Shown here: in pieces, positions 34,132 to 42,943 of the stretch
Layout of the letters: every line of letters begins with the position of its first letter
Numbering within the stretch: position 1 is the first letter of the stretch
Assembly (NCBI RefSeq): GCF_007988825.1
Contig: NZ_BJUW01000017.1
Coordinates: 1 to 56,781 of the forward strand
Reading direction: 5' to 3'
DNA: 56,781 nucleotides
Source: Microbacterium aerolatum
GTDB lineage: Bacteria > Actinomycetota > Actinomycetes > Actinomycetales > Microbacteriaceae
Translations under genes and position numbers: made by a program
Notes under the pieces: model-generated
What the model was told of the DNA's origin: nothing
What the model saw: the letters and a program-made list of their open reading frames with translations, nothing else
The model's database searches: none

Positions 34132-36611
34132 TCGATCGCGACCGCTTCCCCGCAGATCCGTGGCGCCTCACAGAGACCCGCTACTCCCAGGACGGCGTCT
34201 CCGAGACGCTGTTCGCCGTGGGCAACGGCTACCTCGGGCTGCGCGGCAACCACATCGAGGGTCGCGACGCGCACGAGCACGGCACGTTCATCAACGGGCT
34301 GCACGAGACCTGGCCGATCCGCCACGCCGAGCAGGCATACGGCTTCGCAGAGGTCGGCCAGACCATCGTGAACGCTCCGGATGCCAAGATCATGCGCGTC
34401 TACGTCGACGACGAGCCGATCTCGTTCGACGAGGCGGAGGTGCGTGAGTACGAGCGGACGCTCGACATGCGCACCGGCGTGCTCTCCCGCAGCTTCGTGT
34501 GGGAGACGCCATCGGGCAAGCGCATCCGCATGCGCGACGAGCGGATGGTCAGCTTCGAGGAACGACACCTCGCGATCCTCAAGGTCGAGGTCACCGTCGA
34601 GAACGCCGATGCCCCGGTCACCATCAGCTGCCAGCTGCTGAACCGCCAGGACGGCGGCGACGTGTACGGCGGCACGCCCAGGGCGGCGAAGAAGACCGGG
34701 TTCGATCCGCGCAAGACGGAGAAGATCACCGCGCGCGTGCTCGAGCCGGTCGAGTACTGGCAGGACGGCCTGCGCTCGGCCCTGTCGTACCAGACAGCCG
34801 ATTCCGGGATGACGATCGCGCTGGTCGCCGATCACGTCATCGCGACCGACAACGAATACAGCGCGCGCACGCTGGTCGAGCCGGACATCGCCAAGAACGT
34901 CTTCCGCGTGCAGGCGAAGGCCGGCATCCCGATCACGATCACAAAGCTCGTCAGCTATCACACCTCGCGCAGCGTCCCCGCTCGCGAACTCGTCGACCGG
35001 TGCCGCCGGTCGCTGGACCGTGCTGAGGTCGAGGGCGTCGCTGCGCAGTTCGAGCGCCAGCGCGATTGGCTCACGGCGTTCTGGGAGCGGTCGGATGTCG
35101 AGATCGAAGGGCACGACGACCTGCAGCAGGCGGTGCGCTGGTGCCTGTTCCAGCTCGCACAGGCTTCCGCGCGAGCCGACGGCAACGGCGTTCCGGCCAA
35201 GGGCGTGTCGGGCTCCGGCTACAGCGGCCACTACTTCTGGGACACCGAGATCTACGCGCTCCCGTTCCTCACGTACACGAGCCCGCAGTGGGCCCGCAAC
35301 GCGCTGCGCGCGCGGGTGCTCATGCTGCCGGCAGCCCGCCGCAGGGCCAGTCAGCTGAACGAGGCGGGCGCGCTCTTCCCCTGGCGCACGATCAACGGCG
35401 AAGAGGCGTCGGCGTACTACGCCGCCGGCACCGCGCAGTACCACATCAACGCCGACGTGAGCTTCGCGCTGGGCAAGTACGTCCGCGCCACCGGCGATGA
35501 CGACTTCCTGCGCCACGAGGGCGTGGACATCGCGGTCGAGACGGCGCGGCTGTGGGCGACGCTCGGCTTCTGGCGCGGTTCGAACGGCGATGCGACGTTC
35601 CACATTCACGGCGTGACGGGGCCGGACGAGTACACCACGGTCGTCAACGACAACCTGTTCACCAACGTCATGGCCCGCTACAACCTGCGCTACGCCTCTC
35701 GTGTGGTGCGGGAGATCGAGCAGGACGACCCGAAGGCGTACGCGGGCATCGTCGAGCGCACCGGATTGGATGCCGGCGAGCCGGACGCCTGGGACCGCGC
35801 CGCCGAGGCGATGTTCATCCCGTTCAGTGAGAGCCTCGGCATCCACCCGCAGGACGCGATGTTCCTCGAGCGCGAGGTCTGGGACCTGGAGCACACGCCG
35901 GATGACCAGCGCCCGCTGCTGCTGCACTTCCACCCGCTGGTGATCTACCGTTTCCAGGTGCTCAAGCAGGCCGACGTCGTGCTCGCGCTCTTCCTGCAGG
36001 GAAACCATTTCACGGCCGAGGAGAAGCGCGCCGACTTCGAGTACTACGACCCGCTGACCACCGGCGACTCGACGCTGTCGGCGGTCGTGCAGTCTGTGCT
36101 CGCAGCGGAGGTCGGCTATCAGGACCTCGCCAAGGAGTACTTCGAGCACTCGTTGTTCGTCGATCTCGGCGACCTGCACGGCAATGCGTCCGACGGTGTG
36201 CACGTCGCCTCGGCGGGCGGTGTGTGGACCGCGCTGGTTTCCGGGTTCGGGGGCATGCGCGACCACGCCGGTGAGCTGAGCTTCGACCCCCGTCTCCCGG
36301 CGGATTGGCCGTCGATGTCGTATGCGCTGCAGTGGCAGCGCAGCTCGCTGCGGGTCACGCTCACGCGCGACGAGCTGCGGGTGCGTGTGCAGGAGGGCGA
36401 GCCGGTGACGTTCACGGTGCGCGGTGCGGAGTACTGGGCATCGGCGGACATCGAGGCCGTGGTGCCGCTGGCCGATCAGGGGCCGGTGCTGCCTGGCCGG
36501 CCACGGCTGGGCCAGTTCGAGGACGCGCGACGTGAGGACGGCACGCGGATCTCGGCATCCGTCCCGGTCATCACGAGCACCATGCCGGTGATCACGACGT
36601 TCGAGGACTAG
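34128..36611 (+). CDS. Glycoside hydrolase family 65 disaccharide phosphorylase
   Basis: An 827-residue GH65 enzyme, of the family of maltose, trehalose and kojibiose phosphorylases. The N-terminal beta-sandwich (about 1-290) holds GNGYLGLRGNHIEGRDAHEH. The (alpha/alpha)6 barrel has SGHYFWDTEIYALPFLTYTS and LFPWRTINGEEASAYYAAGT. The general acid is in HGVTGPDEYTTVVNDNLFTN (Glu about residue 499), and the C-terminal sheet follows. The reaction is phosphorolysis of an alpha-glucoside to beta-glucose 1-phosphate and a sugar. It is coupled to the mutase upstream; the exact disaccharide cannot be told. An alpha-glucoside importer is encoded elsewhere in this window. Confidence 0.92.
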   Translation: MIDRDRFPADPWRLTETRYSQDGVSETLFAVGNGYLGLRGNHIEGRDAHEHGTFINGLHETWPIRHAEQAYGFAEVGQTIVNAPDAKIMRVYVDDEPISFDEAEVREYERTLDMRTGVLSRSFVWETPSGKRIRMRDERMVSFEERHLAILKVEVTVENADAPVTISCQLLNRQDGGDVYGGTPRAAKKTGFDPRKTEKITARVLEPVEYWQDGLRSALSYQTADSGMTIALVADHVIATDNEYSARTLVEPDIAKNVFRVQAKAGIPITITKLVSYHTSRSVPARELVDRCRRSLDRAEVEGVAAQFERQRDWLTAFWERSDVEIEGHDDLQQAVRWCLFQLAQASARADGNGVPAKGVSGSGYSGHYFWDTEIYALPFLTYTSPQWARNALRARVLMLPAARRRASQLNEAGALFPWRTINGEEASAYYAAGTAQYHINADVSFALGKYVRATGDDDFLRHEGVDIAVETARLWATLGFWRGSNGDATFHIHGVTGPDEYTTVVNDNLFTNVMARYNLRYASRVVREIEQDDPKAYAGIVERTGLDAGEPDAWDRAAEAMFIPFSESLGIHPQDAMFLEREVWDLEHTPDDQRPLLLHFHPLVIYRFQVLKQADVVLALFLQGNHFTAEEKRADFEYYDPLTTGDSTLSAVVQSVLAAEVGYQDLAKEYFEHSLFVDLGDLHGNASDGVHVASAGGVWTALVSGFGGMRDHAGELSFDPRLPADWPSMSYALQWQRSSLRVTLTRDELRVRVQEGEPVTFTVRGAEYWASADIEAVVPLADQGPVLPGRPRLGQFEDARREDGTRISASVPVITSTMPVITTFED

Positions 36612-36628
36612 GTGTCGGTGGCACGCCG

Positions 36629-36634
36629 TAGGCT
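36629..36634 (+). promoter_or_regulatory. -10 element (TAGGCT) for dnaX, leaderless type
   Basis: TAGGCT lies 6 nt before the GTG at 36641; no Shine-Dalgarno is visible. Confidence 0.55.
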
Positions 36635-36640
36635 GGATGC

Positions 36641-38905
36641 GTGACCACAGCCCTATACCGCCGCTACCGGCCCGAGAACTTCGGGGAGATGATCGGGCAG
36701 TCCCAGGTGACCGATCCGCTGATGACGGCGCTGCGCAGCGACCGTGTCGGTCACGCGTACCTCTTCTCCGGTCCGCGCGGTTGCGGAAAGACCACTTCGG
36801 CGCGCATCCTGGCGCGCTGCCTGAACTGCGCGGAAGGTCCGACCGACACCCCGTGCGGCACCTGCCCGAGCTGCGTCGAGCTCTCCCGCTCCGGCGGTGG
36901 CTCGCTGGACGTTGTCGAGATCGACGCCGCGAGCCATAACGGCGTCGACGACGCCCGCGATCTGCGCGAGCGCGCGACGTTCGCGCCGAGCCGGGACCGG
37001 TTCAAGATCTTCATCCTCGATGAGGCGCACATGGTCACACCGCAGGGATTCAACGCCCTGCTCAAACTCGTCGAAGAGCCTCCTGCGCACGTCAAGTTCA
37101 TCTTCGCGACGACCGAGCCCGACAAGGTGCTCGGCACGATCCGCTCGCGCACACACCACTACCCGTTCCGGCTCGTGCCGCCCGCGGCCATGCTCGAGTA
37201 CGTCGAGAAGCTCAGCGACGAGGAGGGCGTCAAGGTCGATCAGGGCGTGCTGCCGCTCGTCGTGCGCGCCGGCGGCGGTTCGCCGCGAGACACGCTGTCG
37301 CTGCTCGATCAGCTCATCGCGGGCTCCGACGGCGACTCGGTCACGTACGAGCGTGCGGTCTCGCTGCTCGGCTACACGCACGGCGCGCTTCTCGACGAGA
37401 TCGTCGACGCGCTCGCCGCGGGGGATGCCGCGGCCGCGTTCCCCGCGATCGACCGGGTCGTGCAGACGGGTCAGGATCCGCGTCGCTTCGTCGACGACCT
37501 GCTGGAGCGGCTGCGCGACCTCATCGTGATCGCCGCCGTCGGCGATGGCGCGTCCGCAGTGCTGCGCGGGCTCGCCGAGGACGAACTCGCTCGCATGCGC
37601 GCGCAGGCTGACGCGTTCGGCGCGTCACGCCTCTCGCGGACGGCCGACGTCGTGAGCGCGGCCCTGGATGACATGACCGGCGCCACATCGCCGCGCCTGC
37701 ACCTGGAACTGATGATCGCCCGGGTGCTGAGCGCGGCGGGGGAGGGGGCTGGTGCCGCTGCCGGCTTCGACTCGCCGAGGCTCGCTCAGCCCGTTTCGTC
37801 TTCGGCGCCTGCGACACCTCCGCTCAACGCCCCGCAGGCTGCAGCGGCTGCGCCGAATGCTCCGCAGACTGCAGTGGCTGCGCCGAATGCTCCGCAGACT
37901 GCAGTGGCGGCGGATACAACGAAGACTTCATCACGGGTCGTTGAGCGAGCCGAAGGCGAGACGAAACGCGTTGAGCGAGCGGAGCGAGTCGAAACGTCTC
38001 CAGCGCCCGAAGCATCCTCGTCTCCGGCGCCCGAAGCATCCTCTTCGCCCGCCCCTGAGCAGGCATCCGCTCCAGCACCTTCCCCCGCACCGTCCGGGCC
38101 GGTCACCATCGACCGCATCCGCGGATCGTGGCCGGCGGTCCTCAAGCGGCTGGAGAGCGTCAGCCGTACGTCCTGGTTGCTCGTCACGGCGGTGCAGCCG
38201 CTCGAGTTCGACGCCGACACGGATGTGCTCACCGTCGGGTTCTCCAGCCCGAACGATCTGGCGAAGTTCAAGGGGACGACTCCAGGGAACGGTCCGTCCG
38301 ACCACCTGCGCGCCGCCATCGAGCAGGAGCTCGGCGTGAAGGTCAAGTACCGGCCGGCACAGCTGCCTCCGGCGGCGCTCTCCGAGGCCGCGGCGCCCGC
38401 TCCCGTTCGCACCGCCCCTGCACCCACCAGGCAGGCGGCGCCCTCTGCTCCTGTCACGGAGTGGGCGGTCGCGGCGATCCCGGCATCCGACCAGAATGCG
38501 CCGGCAACGCCGGAACCCGTGCAGCAGCAGTTCCCGGTCGACGACGAACCCGCCGAGGTCGAGGCCGCGGCATCCGCCCCCGCCGCACCGCGCGACGGAG
38601 ACGTCGACCGCGACGAACCGCCGCTGCCCAGCGACGATGACGCTCCGTACCCGGATGACGAGCCACCGTACGACCCGGGCTACACGCCAGGCGCGCCGTC
38701 CACCCCCGCGCCGCAGACGCCGCCGCCGTCCGCCGGTGCCGCGCCGGCGACTGCCGCGCAGCCCTCGAAGCCGCGCATCGCGCCGGCGGTCAAAGAACGA
38801 TCACCCGGCGGCGTGCAGCGCTACGGCGAGGCCGTGATCCGACAGGTCCTCGGTGCGACGTTCGTGCGCGAAGAGCCCTACGAGCCGCCGACGAGGTTCG
38901 CCTGA
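36641..38905 (+). CDS. dnaX: DNA polymerase III subunit gamma/tau
   Basis: A 754-residue clamp-loader subunit. Domain I-II (1-240) is an AAA+ module with Walker [13 protein letters not shown] (about 44-55), a four-cysteine zinc site (CLNC, CGTCPSC, about 60-80), Walker [21 protein letters not shown] and sensor [12 protein letters not shown]. Domain III follows to about 370. The rest is a long Ala/Pro-rich linker (about 375-490), a second conserved domain ([19 protein letters not shown] near 488-580) and a low-complexity acidic tail. The linker contains in-frame repeats and fragments of a dispersed intergenic repeat. No A-run frameshift site for a short gamma form is seen. recR follows with a 1-nt overlap. 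Confidence 0.95.
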   Translation: MTTALYRRYRPENFGEMIGQSQVTDPLMTALRSDRVGHAYLFSGPRGCGKTTSARILARCLNCAEGPTDTPCGTCPSCVELSRSGGGSLDVVEIDAASHNGVDDARDLRERATFAPSRDRFKIFILDEAHMVTPQGFNALLKLVEEPPAHVKFIFATTEPDKVLGTIRSRTHHYPFRLVPPAAMLEYVEKLSDEEGVKVDQGVLPLVVRAGGGSPRDTLSLLDQLIAGSDGDSVTYERAVSLLGYTHGALLDEIVDALAAGDAAAAFPAIDRVVQTGQDPRRFVDDLLERLRDLIVIAAVGDGASAVLRGLAEDELARMRAQADAFGASRLSRTADVVSAALDDMTGATSPRLHLELMIARVLSAAGEGAGAAAGFDSPRLAQPVSSSAPATPPLNAPQAAAAAPNAPQTAVAAPNAPQTAVAADTTKTSSRVVERAEGETKRVERAERVETSPAPEASSSPAPEASSSPAPEQASAPAPSPAPSGPVTIDRIRGSWPAVLKRLESVSRTSWLLVTAVQPLEFDADTDVLTVGFSSPNDLAKFKGTTPGNGPSDHLRAAIEQELGVKVKYRPAQLPPAALSEAAAPAPVRTAPAPTRQAAPSAPVTEWAVAAIPASDQNAPATPEPVQQQFPVDDEPAEVEAAASAPAAPRDGDVDRDEPPLPSDDDAPYPDDEPPYDPGYTPGAPSTPAPQTPPPSAGAAPATAAQPSKPRIAPAVKERSPGGVQRYGEAVIRQVLGATFVREEPYEPPTRFA
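37769..37800. repeat. Dispersed repeat fragment in dnaX, left (inverted) copy
   Basis: GACTCGCCGAGGCTCGCTCA and the following CCCGTTTCGTC closely match 47736-47767 downstream of tdk. The reverse complement matches the repeat at 37939-37968 in its GACGAAACG and TGAGCGAGCC blocks, so two copies face each other inside dnaX. Confidence 0.65.
37841..37910. repeat. 30-bp tandem repeat in the dnaX linker
   Basis: Two 30-nt units (37841-37870 and 37871-37900) differ at one position, with a partial third. They encode a repeated [10 protein letters not shown] decapeptide. A different 24-bp repeat (37997-38044) encodes two SPAPEASS units. Copy number is likely to vary between strains. Confidence 0.85.
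37934..37996. repeat. Dispersed repeat GTTGAGCGAGC in dnaX, right copies
   Basis: Two tandem units begin CGTTGAGCGAGC and end CGAAACG (37939-37968 and 37969-37996). The first 19 nt, 37934-37952, are identical to the reverse complement of 47775-47793 in the tdk-lldR intergenic region. They are translated in frame as [20 protein letters not shown]. Confidence 0.75.
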
Positions 38906-39498
38906 TGTACGACGGCATCGTCCAGGAGCTCATCGACGAATTCGGCCGTCTTCCCGGGATCGGGCCGAAGTCCGCGCAGCGCATCACGTTCCACATCCTG
39001 CAGACGCCGTCCTTCGACGTCGCCCGCCTCGCCGAGCTGCTCACCGAGGTACGCGCTCGCGTGCGGTTCTGCGAGATCTGCGGCAACGTGTCCGAGCAGG
39101 ACCGCTGTGCGATCTGCCGCGACCCGCGTCGCAACCCCGCCCTGATCTGTGTGGTCGAAGACGCCAAGGACGTCTCGGCCATCGAGCGCACTCGCGAGTT
39201 CCGCGGTCTCTACCATGTGCTCGGCGGCGCCATCAGTCCGATCGCCGGTGTGGGCCCCGACGATCTCCGCATCACGCAGCTCATGTCGCGCCTGGCCGAC
39301 GGCACCGTGCAAGAGGTGATCATCGCGACCAACCCGAACCTCGAGGGCGAGGCGACTGCCAGCTACCTGAGCCGCCTGCTCACCACCATGCAGATCACGG
39401 TGTCGCGTCTGGCATCCGGACTGCCGGTCGGCGGCGACCTCGAGTACGCCGACGAGGTCACGCTCGGCCGGGCCTTCGAGGGCCGGCGCACGCTGTGA
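38905..39498 (+). CDS. recR: Recombination protein RecR
   Basis: A 197-residue RecFOR pathway protein that helps load RecA at gaps. It shows the helix-hairpin-helix [20 protein letters not shown], the four-cysteine zinc site [19 protein letters not shown], and the Toprim domain with [38 protein letters not shown] and [19 protein letters not shown]. Its ATG overlaps the dnaX TGA by one nucleotide, the conserved dnaX-recR arrangement. In many actinobacteria lysC-asd come next; here four other genes intervene. Confidence 0.96.
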   Translation: MYDGIVQELIDEFGRLPGIGPKSAQRITFHILQTPSFDVARLAELLTEVRARVRFCEICGNVSEQDRCAICRDPRRNPALICVVEDAKDVSAIERTREFRGLYHVLGGAISPIAGVGPDDLRITQLMSRLADGTVQEVIIATNPNLEGEATASYLSRLLTTMQITVSRLASGLPVGGDLEYADEVTLGRAFEGRRTL

Positions 39499-39532
39499 AC
39501 ACGCGGAGCGTGTCGGTCGTGGTCGCCGCAGC

Positions 39533-40456
39533 GTGAACGCCCAGGCCGGATTCACGCGCAAGGGCTGGATCCTCTTCGCCGTCATGGCTTTCGTCTGGGG
39601 CATCACCTACCTCTTCATCAAAGAGGCCGTGCATTCGATCACACCGCCGGCCGTCGTGGCGGGGCGCACTCTGCTCGGCGGGCTCGTGCTCCTTCCGTTC
39701 GCTCTGCGCAGCGGTGCGCTGAAGGCCGCGTGGAAGCACTGGCCGTGGGTGCTCGCGTTCGGCGTGGTCGAGATGGCGGGGCCGTTCCTGCTGCTCAGTC
39801 ACGCCGAGACGCAACTGCCGTCGGGTCTGACCGGGCTTCTCGTGGCCACCGTGCCGCTGTTCGCTGTGATCATCGCGCTGCTGCGGGGTGATCGCACGGC
39901 ACTGTCCCCGGTACGACTGGGCGGGCTGCTGCTCGGGTTCGCCGGCGTCGCGATCGTCGTCGCCGGGCCGGGGCTCTTCCCGCATGAGCCGGCGAGCGTC
40001 TTCGCGATCGGCGAGATCCTGCTCACGGCGCTGCTGTACGCGATCGCGCCGTTCATCATCGCGCACAAGCTCTCGGACGTGCCGTCCATCGGAACCATCA
40101 CGCTCGCCCTGTTCGCGATCGGCATCGGCTACCTCCCGGCCGCCCTGCTCACTCAGAACGAGCTCCCGACGGTTCGATCGGCCGTGTCCCTGCTGCTGCT
40201 CGGGATCATCTGCACGGCCGTCGCCTTCGTCGCGTTCTTCGCACTGATCCGCGAGGTCGGCCCTGTGCGCGCGCCGCTGTTCACCTACGTGAACCCGGTG
40301 GTCGCGATCGTCCTCGGCACAGTCTTCCTGTCCGAACCGATCACGTCGGGACTCCTGTTCGGCTTCCCGGTGATCATCGCCGGATGCTGGTTCGCCGCCA
40401 CCGGCGGACGGCTGCGCACTCGCAAGGAGGCGCTGCCACCGCCGCAGATGCCCTGA
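39533..40456 (+). CDS. DMT superfamily transporter (EamA family)
   Basis: A 307-residue membrane protein with ten predicted helices in two EamA repeats. It begins GWILFAVMAFVWGITYLFIK, repeat 1 includes AGRTLLGGLVLLPFALRSGA, and repeat 2 ends with YVNPVVAIVLGTVFLSEPIT, the usual signature. EamA proteins often export amino acids or metabolites. It lies 34 bp after recR on the same strand and 10 bp from the convergent DUF2871 gene. Its substrate is unknown. Confidence 0.88.
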   Translation: MNAQAGFTRKGWILFAVMAFVWGITYLFIKEAVHSITPPAVVAGRTLLGGLVLLPFALRSGALKAAWKHWPWVLAFGVVEMAGPFLLLSHAETQLPSGLTGLLVATVPLFAVIIALLRGDRTALSPVRLGGLLLGFAGVAIVVAGPGLFPHEPASVFAIGEILLTALLYAIAPFIIAHKLSDVPSIGTITLALFAIGIGYLPAALLTQNELPTVRSAVSLLLLGIICTAVAFVAFFALIREVGPVRAPLFTYVNPVVAIVLGTVFLSEPITSGLLFGFPVIIAGCWFAATGGRLRTRKEALPPPQMP

Positions 40457-40466
40457 CGGACGTGGC

Positions 40467-40928
40467 TCATTCCTCCCGGCGGATGGCGGAGAGCAGCGCG
40501 AGCAGCAGCAGAACGAACCCGGCGCCGACGAGCATGTGACCGAGACCGGCGATCCCGGCGATCATCTTCGACGACGCCAGTCCCTGTACCTGCAGCATCC
40601 CGTGCCAGACGAGCATCGCAGACGTGAGCACGACACCGGTGTTGTAGATCCAGAAGAACCAGCGGAACAGCCGGCTCGACGACAGGGAGAATGACCTCTC
40701 GAGAACGAGGACGATCAGCAGAACGATCATCCCGAGCGTGAGGATGTGCGTGTGCGCCACGCCGAGCTGGCCCATCATCCCCTCCGGGTAGCCGTTGAGC
40801 TTGGTGAACTCACGGTAGAAGAGGCCTGCGGCGAGTCCGAGCACGGTGTAGACGGCGACCGCGCCGAGGAGTTGAAGCTGAGCGGAGCGCGACACTGTGC
40901 GCGATGTGGGAGTGATTTCACGGGTCAT
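40467..40928 (-). CDS. DUF2871 family membrane protein
   Basis: A 153-residue protein with four transmembrane helices, recognised as the DUF2871 family of unknown function. Histidines sit inside or at the edges of helices in VAHTHILTLGMIVLL, LVWHGMLQVQG and AGLGHMLVGAGF, which could bind a metal or heme; this is speculation. The ATG at 40928 (MTREITPT) begins just before the first helix, and upstream in-frame codons would overlap the divergent kinase region. It is divergent from a histidine kinase/response regulator pair with 96 bp between, so that pair may control it. Confidence 0.78.
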   Translation of the reverse strand: MTREITPTSRTVSRSAQLQLLGAVAVYTVLGLAAGLFYREFTKLNGYPEGMMGQLGVAHTHILTLGMIVLLIVLVLERSFSLSSSRLFRWFFWIYNTGVVLTSAMLVWHGMLQVQGLASSKMIAGIAGLGHMLVGAGFVLLLLALLSAIRREE

Positions 40929-41024
40929 GAAATCCAGCCTGCGATGAGCCTGCGGAGCGCGGATCCATCGAAAGGTCGATATCGTCGCGAGGCATTGGAG
41001 GCCAGAAGCAGGGAGAATCGGTGC

Positions 41025-42236
41025 ATGTCGTCGCCCTCCGTCATCGATCTGTCGCGCACAGATCTGTCGCGCACGGATCCGGCGCGTCGACGGATGCTGA
41101 CGGCCGCCCGATTCGCGCTGCATCTGATCACGGCACTGCTGTCTGCGGTGACGGCATTCCGCGCGATCACGACGGGGGTGCCGCTGCTGCCCGCCATGCT
41201 CGCCGCTGGGGTCTTCCTCGCCTGGTATGCCACCGGTGCCGCGTTCGCGCGCGGCCGGTTCAGCGGATGGTGGCTGGGTGGCCTCGGCATCCTGTGGCTC
41301 GGCATGCTGCTGCTCTCGGCAGAGTTCGTCTGGCTGTCGTTCCCGTTGCTGCTTCTCGCCGGGCATGCGCTGCGCCGCTTGTGGTCTGTCGCGTTCGCGC
41401 TCCCCGTGCTCGCGGCGGCCATCCTCGCGCCGGTCCTGCACCAGGCTCCCATCACGTTCGCCCACATCGTGGGGCCACTGCTCGGCGGCGGGTTCGCGCT
41501 CGCGATCTCGCTCGGTTACGACGCGCTGCTGCGCGATGCCGTCGAACGCGAGCGCCTGATCGCCTCACTCGTGCATACGCAGGAGGAGATGGCCTCGTTG
41601 CAGGAGGAGCTCGTCCGCACCCAACGGGACGCCGGCGCCGCACAGGAGCGCACGCGGCTCGCCCGAGATCTGCACGACACCATCGCCCAGGAACTCAGCT
41701 CGATGGTGCTGATGGCGCGCAGCGGCGATGCGGAGCGCCTTCCCCAGATCGAAGCCCTCGCACAGCATGCGCTCGCCGATCTGCGGCGCATCGTCGCCGC
41801 CTTGGCACCCGCGGAGCTCGAGGGCGCAGCGCTGTCGGCGGCGATCGCCCGGATGCTGGAGGCGCTGCGGCAGGACACCGGGATCGCGACCGCCCTGAGC
41901 GTCGACCCCGGCACGCCGCCGATGACGACATCGCAGGAGGTAGTCTTCCTCCGCGTCGCGCAATCCGCTCTCGCCAACGTACGGCAGCACGCTGCTGCAT
42001 CTCGGGCTTCGGTCACCTTCACTGCGGATGCCGGCACCGTGACGATGACGGTGCGCGATGACGGCGTCGGATTCCTCGCGGAGGATGCCGCGCTTCCCTC
42101 GACTTCGTACGGGCTGTCGGCGATGCGTTCGCGACTGCGCGAGTTCGGCGGAGCGCTCGAGGTGCATTCGGCGCCGGGGGAGGGCACCACGCTGATCGCG
42201 GCGCTGCCGTCCGGGCGTGGAGAGGAAACGCGCTGA
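41025..42236 (+). CDS. Sensor histidine kinase, NarL/DesK-type (HisKA_3)
   Basis: A 403-residue kinase. Residues about 20-165 hold five or six transmembrane helices with almost no extracellular domain, suggesting sensing in or at the membrane. A short coiled region follows (LVHTQEEMASLQEELVRTQR), then the dimerisation and phosphoacceptor box RTRLARDLHDTIAQELSSMV (His about 216) and a HATPase_c domain with VRDDGVGFL and YGLSAMRSRLREFGG. It ends with ATGA-type overlap onto the response regulator. AGGGAGA lies about 10 nt before the ATG, and GAGAAT is at 6-nt spacing, so leadered and leaderless translation are both possible. Confidence 0.9.
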   Translation: MSSPSVIDLSRTDLSRTDPARRRMLTAARFALHLITALLSAVTAFRAITTGVPLLPAMLAAGVFLAWYATGAAFARGRFSGWWLGGLGILWLGMLLLSAEFVWLSFPLLLLAGHALRRLWSVAFALPVLAAAILAPVLHQAPITFAHIVGPLLGGGFALAISLGYDALLRDAVERERLIASLVHTQEEMASLQEELVRTQRDAGAAQERTRLARDLHDTIAQELSSMVLMARSGDAERLPQIEALAQHALADLRRIVAALAPAELEGAALSAAIARMLEALRQDTGIATALSVDPGTPPMTTSQEVVFLRVAQSALANVRQHAAASRASVTFTADAGTVTMTVRDDGVGFLAEDAALPSTSYGLSAMRSRLREFGGALEVHSAPGEGTTLIAALPSGRGEETR

Positions 42237-42853
42237 TGGTGACGAGTGTGCTGCTGGTCGACGACCACCCGATCGTGCGCGCAGGGCTGCGCGCAGTGAT
42301 CGAGGCGCGCGGGTTCAGGGTGGTGGGCGAGGCCTCGACGGGAGAGGACGCGCTCGTGATGGCATCCGAGCTGCGCCCCGACGTCGTGCTGTGCGATCTT
42401 CGCCTCGGCGAGGGCATGGACGGCGTCGATACGACGGCAGCGCTGCGGCGAACAGCTAACGCTCCCGCCGTCGTGATCCTCACGACCTTCGATCACGACG
42501 CCCAGATCATCCGTGCGATCGAGGCCGGTGCGGCGGGTTACCTGCTCAAGGACGTCGACAACGACGCGATCGTCGCCGCGATCGGCGATGCCGCGGCCGG
42601 TGCGATGGTGCTCACGCCCGGCGGGGACGCCAGGGTGATCGCGGCGCTGCGCGCACCGAGGGTGCAGCTCACGGGTCGTGAGCGCGAGGTGCTGCTGCTG
42701 GTCGACGAAGGGGCTGCCAACAAGGAGATCGCGGCACGGCTGTTCATCTCGGAGTCGACCGTGAAGACCCATGTGGTCCATCTGCTGGAGAAGCTCGGAG
42801 TCGTCAGTCGAGCCGCCGCGGCCAGTGAGGCTCGACGGCTCGGGCTCATCTGA
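42236..42853 (+). CDS. Response regulator, NarL/LuxR family
   Basis: A 205-residue regulator. The receiver domain has the acidic pair in LLVDDHPIVRAGLRAVIEA, the phosphoacceptor aspartate in VVLCDLRLGEG (about D54), the conserved threonine in VVILTTFDHD and the lysine in YLLKDVDNDAIV. The DNA-binding LuxR-type helix-turn-helix is LTGREREVLLLVDEGAANKE followed by IAARLFISESTVKTHVVHLL. It overlaps the kinase gene by 1 nt. Targets are unknown; the divergent DUF2871 gene is the nearest candidate. Confidence 0.93.
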   Translation: MVTSVLLVDDHPIVRAGLRAVIEARGFRVVGEASTGEDALVMASELRPDVVLCDLRLGEGMDGVDTTAALRRTANAPAVVILTTFDHDAQIIRAIEAGAAGYLLKDVDNDAIVAAIGDAAAGAMVLTPGGDARVIAALRAPRVQLTGREREVLLLVDEGAANKEIAARLFISESTVKTHVVHLLEKLGVVSRAAAASEARRLGLI

Positions 42854-42868
42854 CCTCTGGTGCCGTCA

Positions 42869-42886
42869 CATGCCCACGGGGGCATG
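42869..42886. terminator. Hairpin between the response regulator and lysC
   Basis: CATGCCC (42869-42875) pairs with GGGCATG (42880-42886) around ACGG. It lacks a T-run, so it is a modest terminator candidate. It is followed by TAGAAT (42898-42903), the likely lysC -10 element. Confidence 0.45.
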
Positions 42887-42897
42887 CGCCTCGAAAG

Positions 42898-42924
42898 TAG
42901 AATGACGCGTGGGCGGATCCGCCC
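42898..42924 (+). promoter_or_regulatory. lysC -10 element and leader palindrome
   Basis: TAGAAT (42898-42903) is a good -10. It is followed by the perfect 14-bp palindrome GGGCGGATCCGCCC (42911-42924) at the start of the leader. A ten-codon frame starting GTG 42909 and ending at 42941 overlaps the lysC Shine-Dalgarno (GGGAG). The leader could be regulatory, but this is uncertain. Confidence 0.4.
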
Positions 42925-42943
42925 GAGATCCCTGGGAGTGAAC

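Noticed and set aside
33540..36266. A 908-codon minus-strand frame opposite the mutase and GH65 genes
   Set aside because: Antisense shadow of a well-conserved GH65 gene; low-complexity composition and no start signals.
36641..38905. Programmed frameshift producing a short gamma form of DnaX
   Set aside because: No slippery A-run or suitable stop in another frame near the domain III end could be seen.
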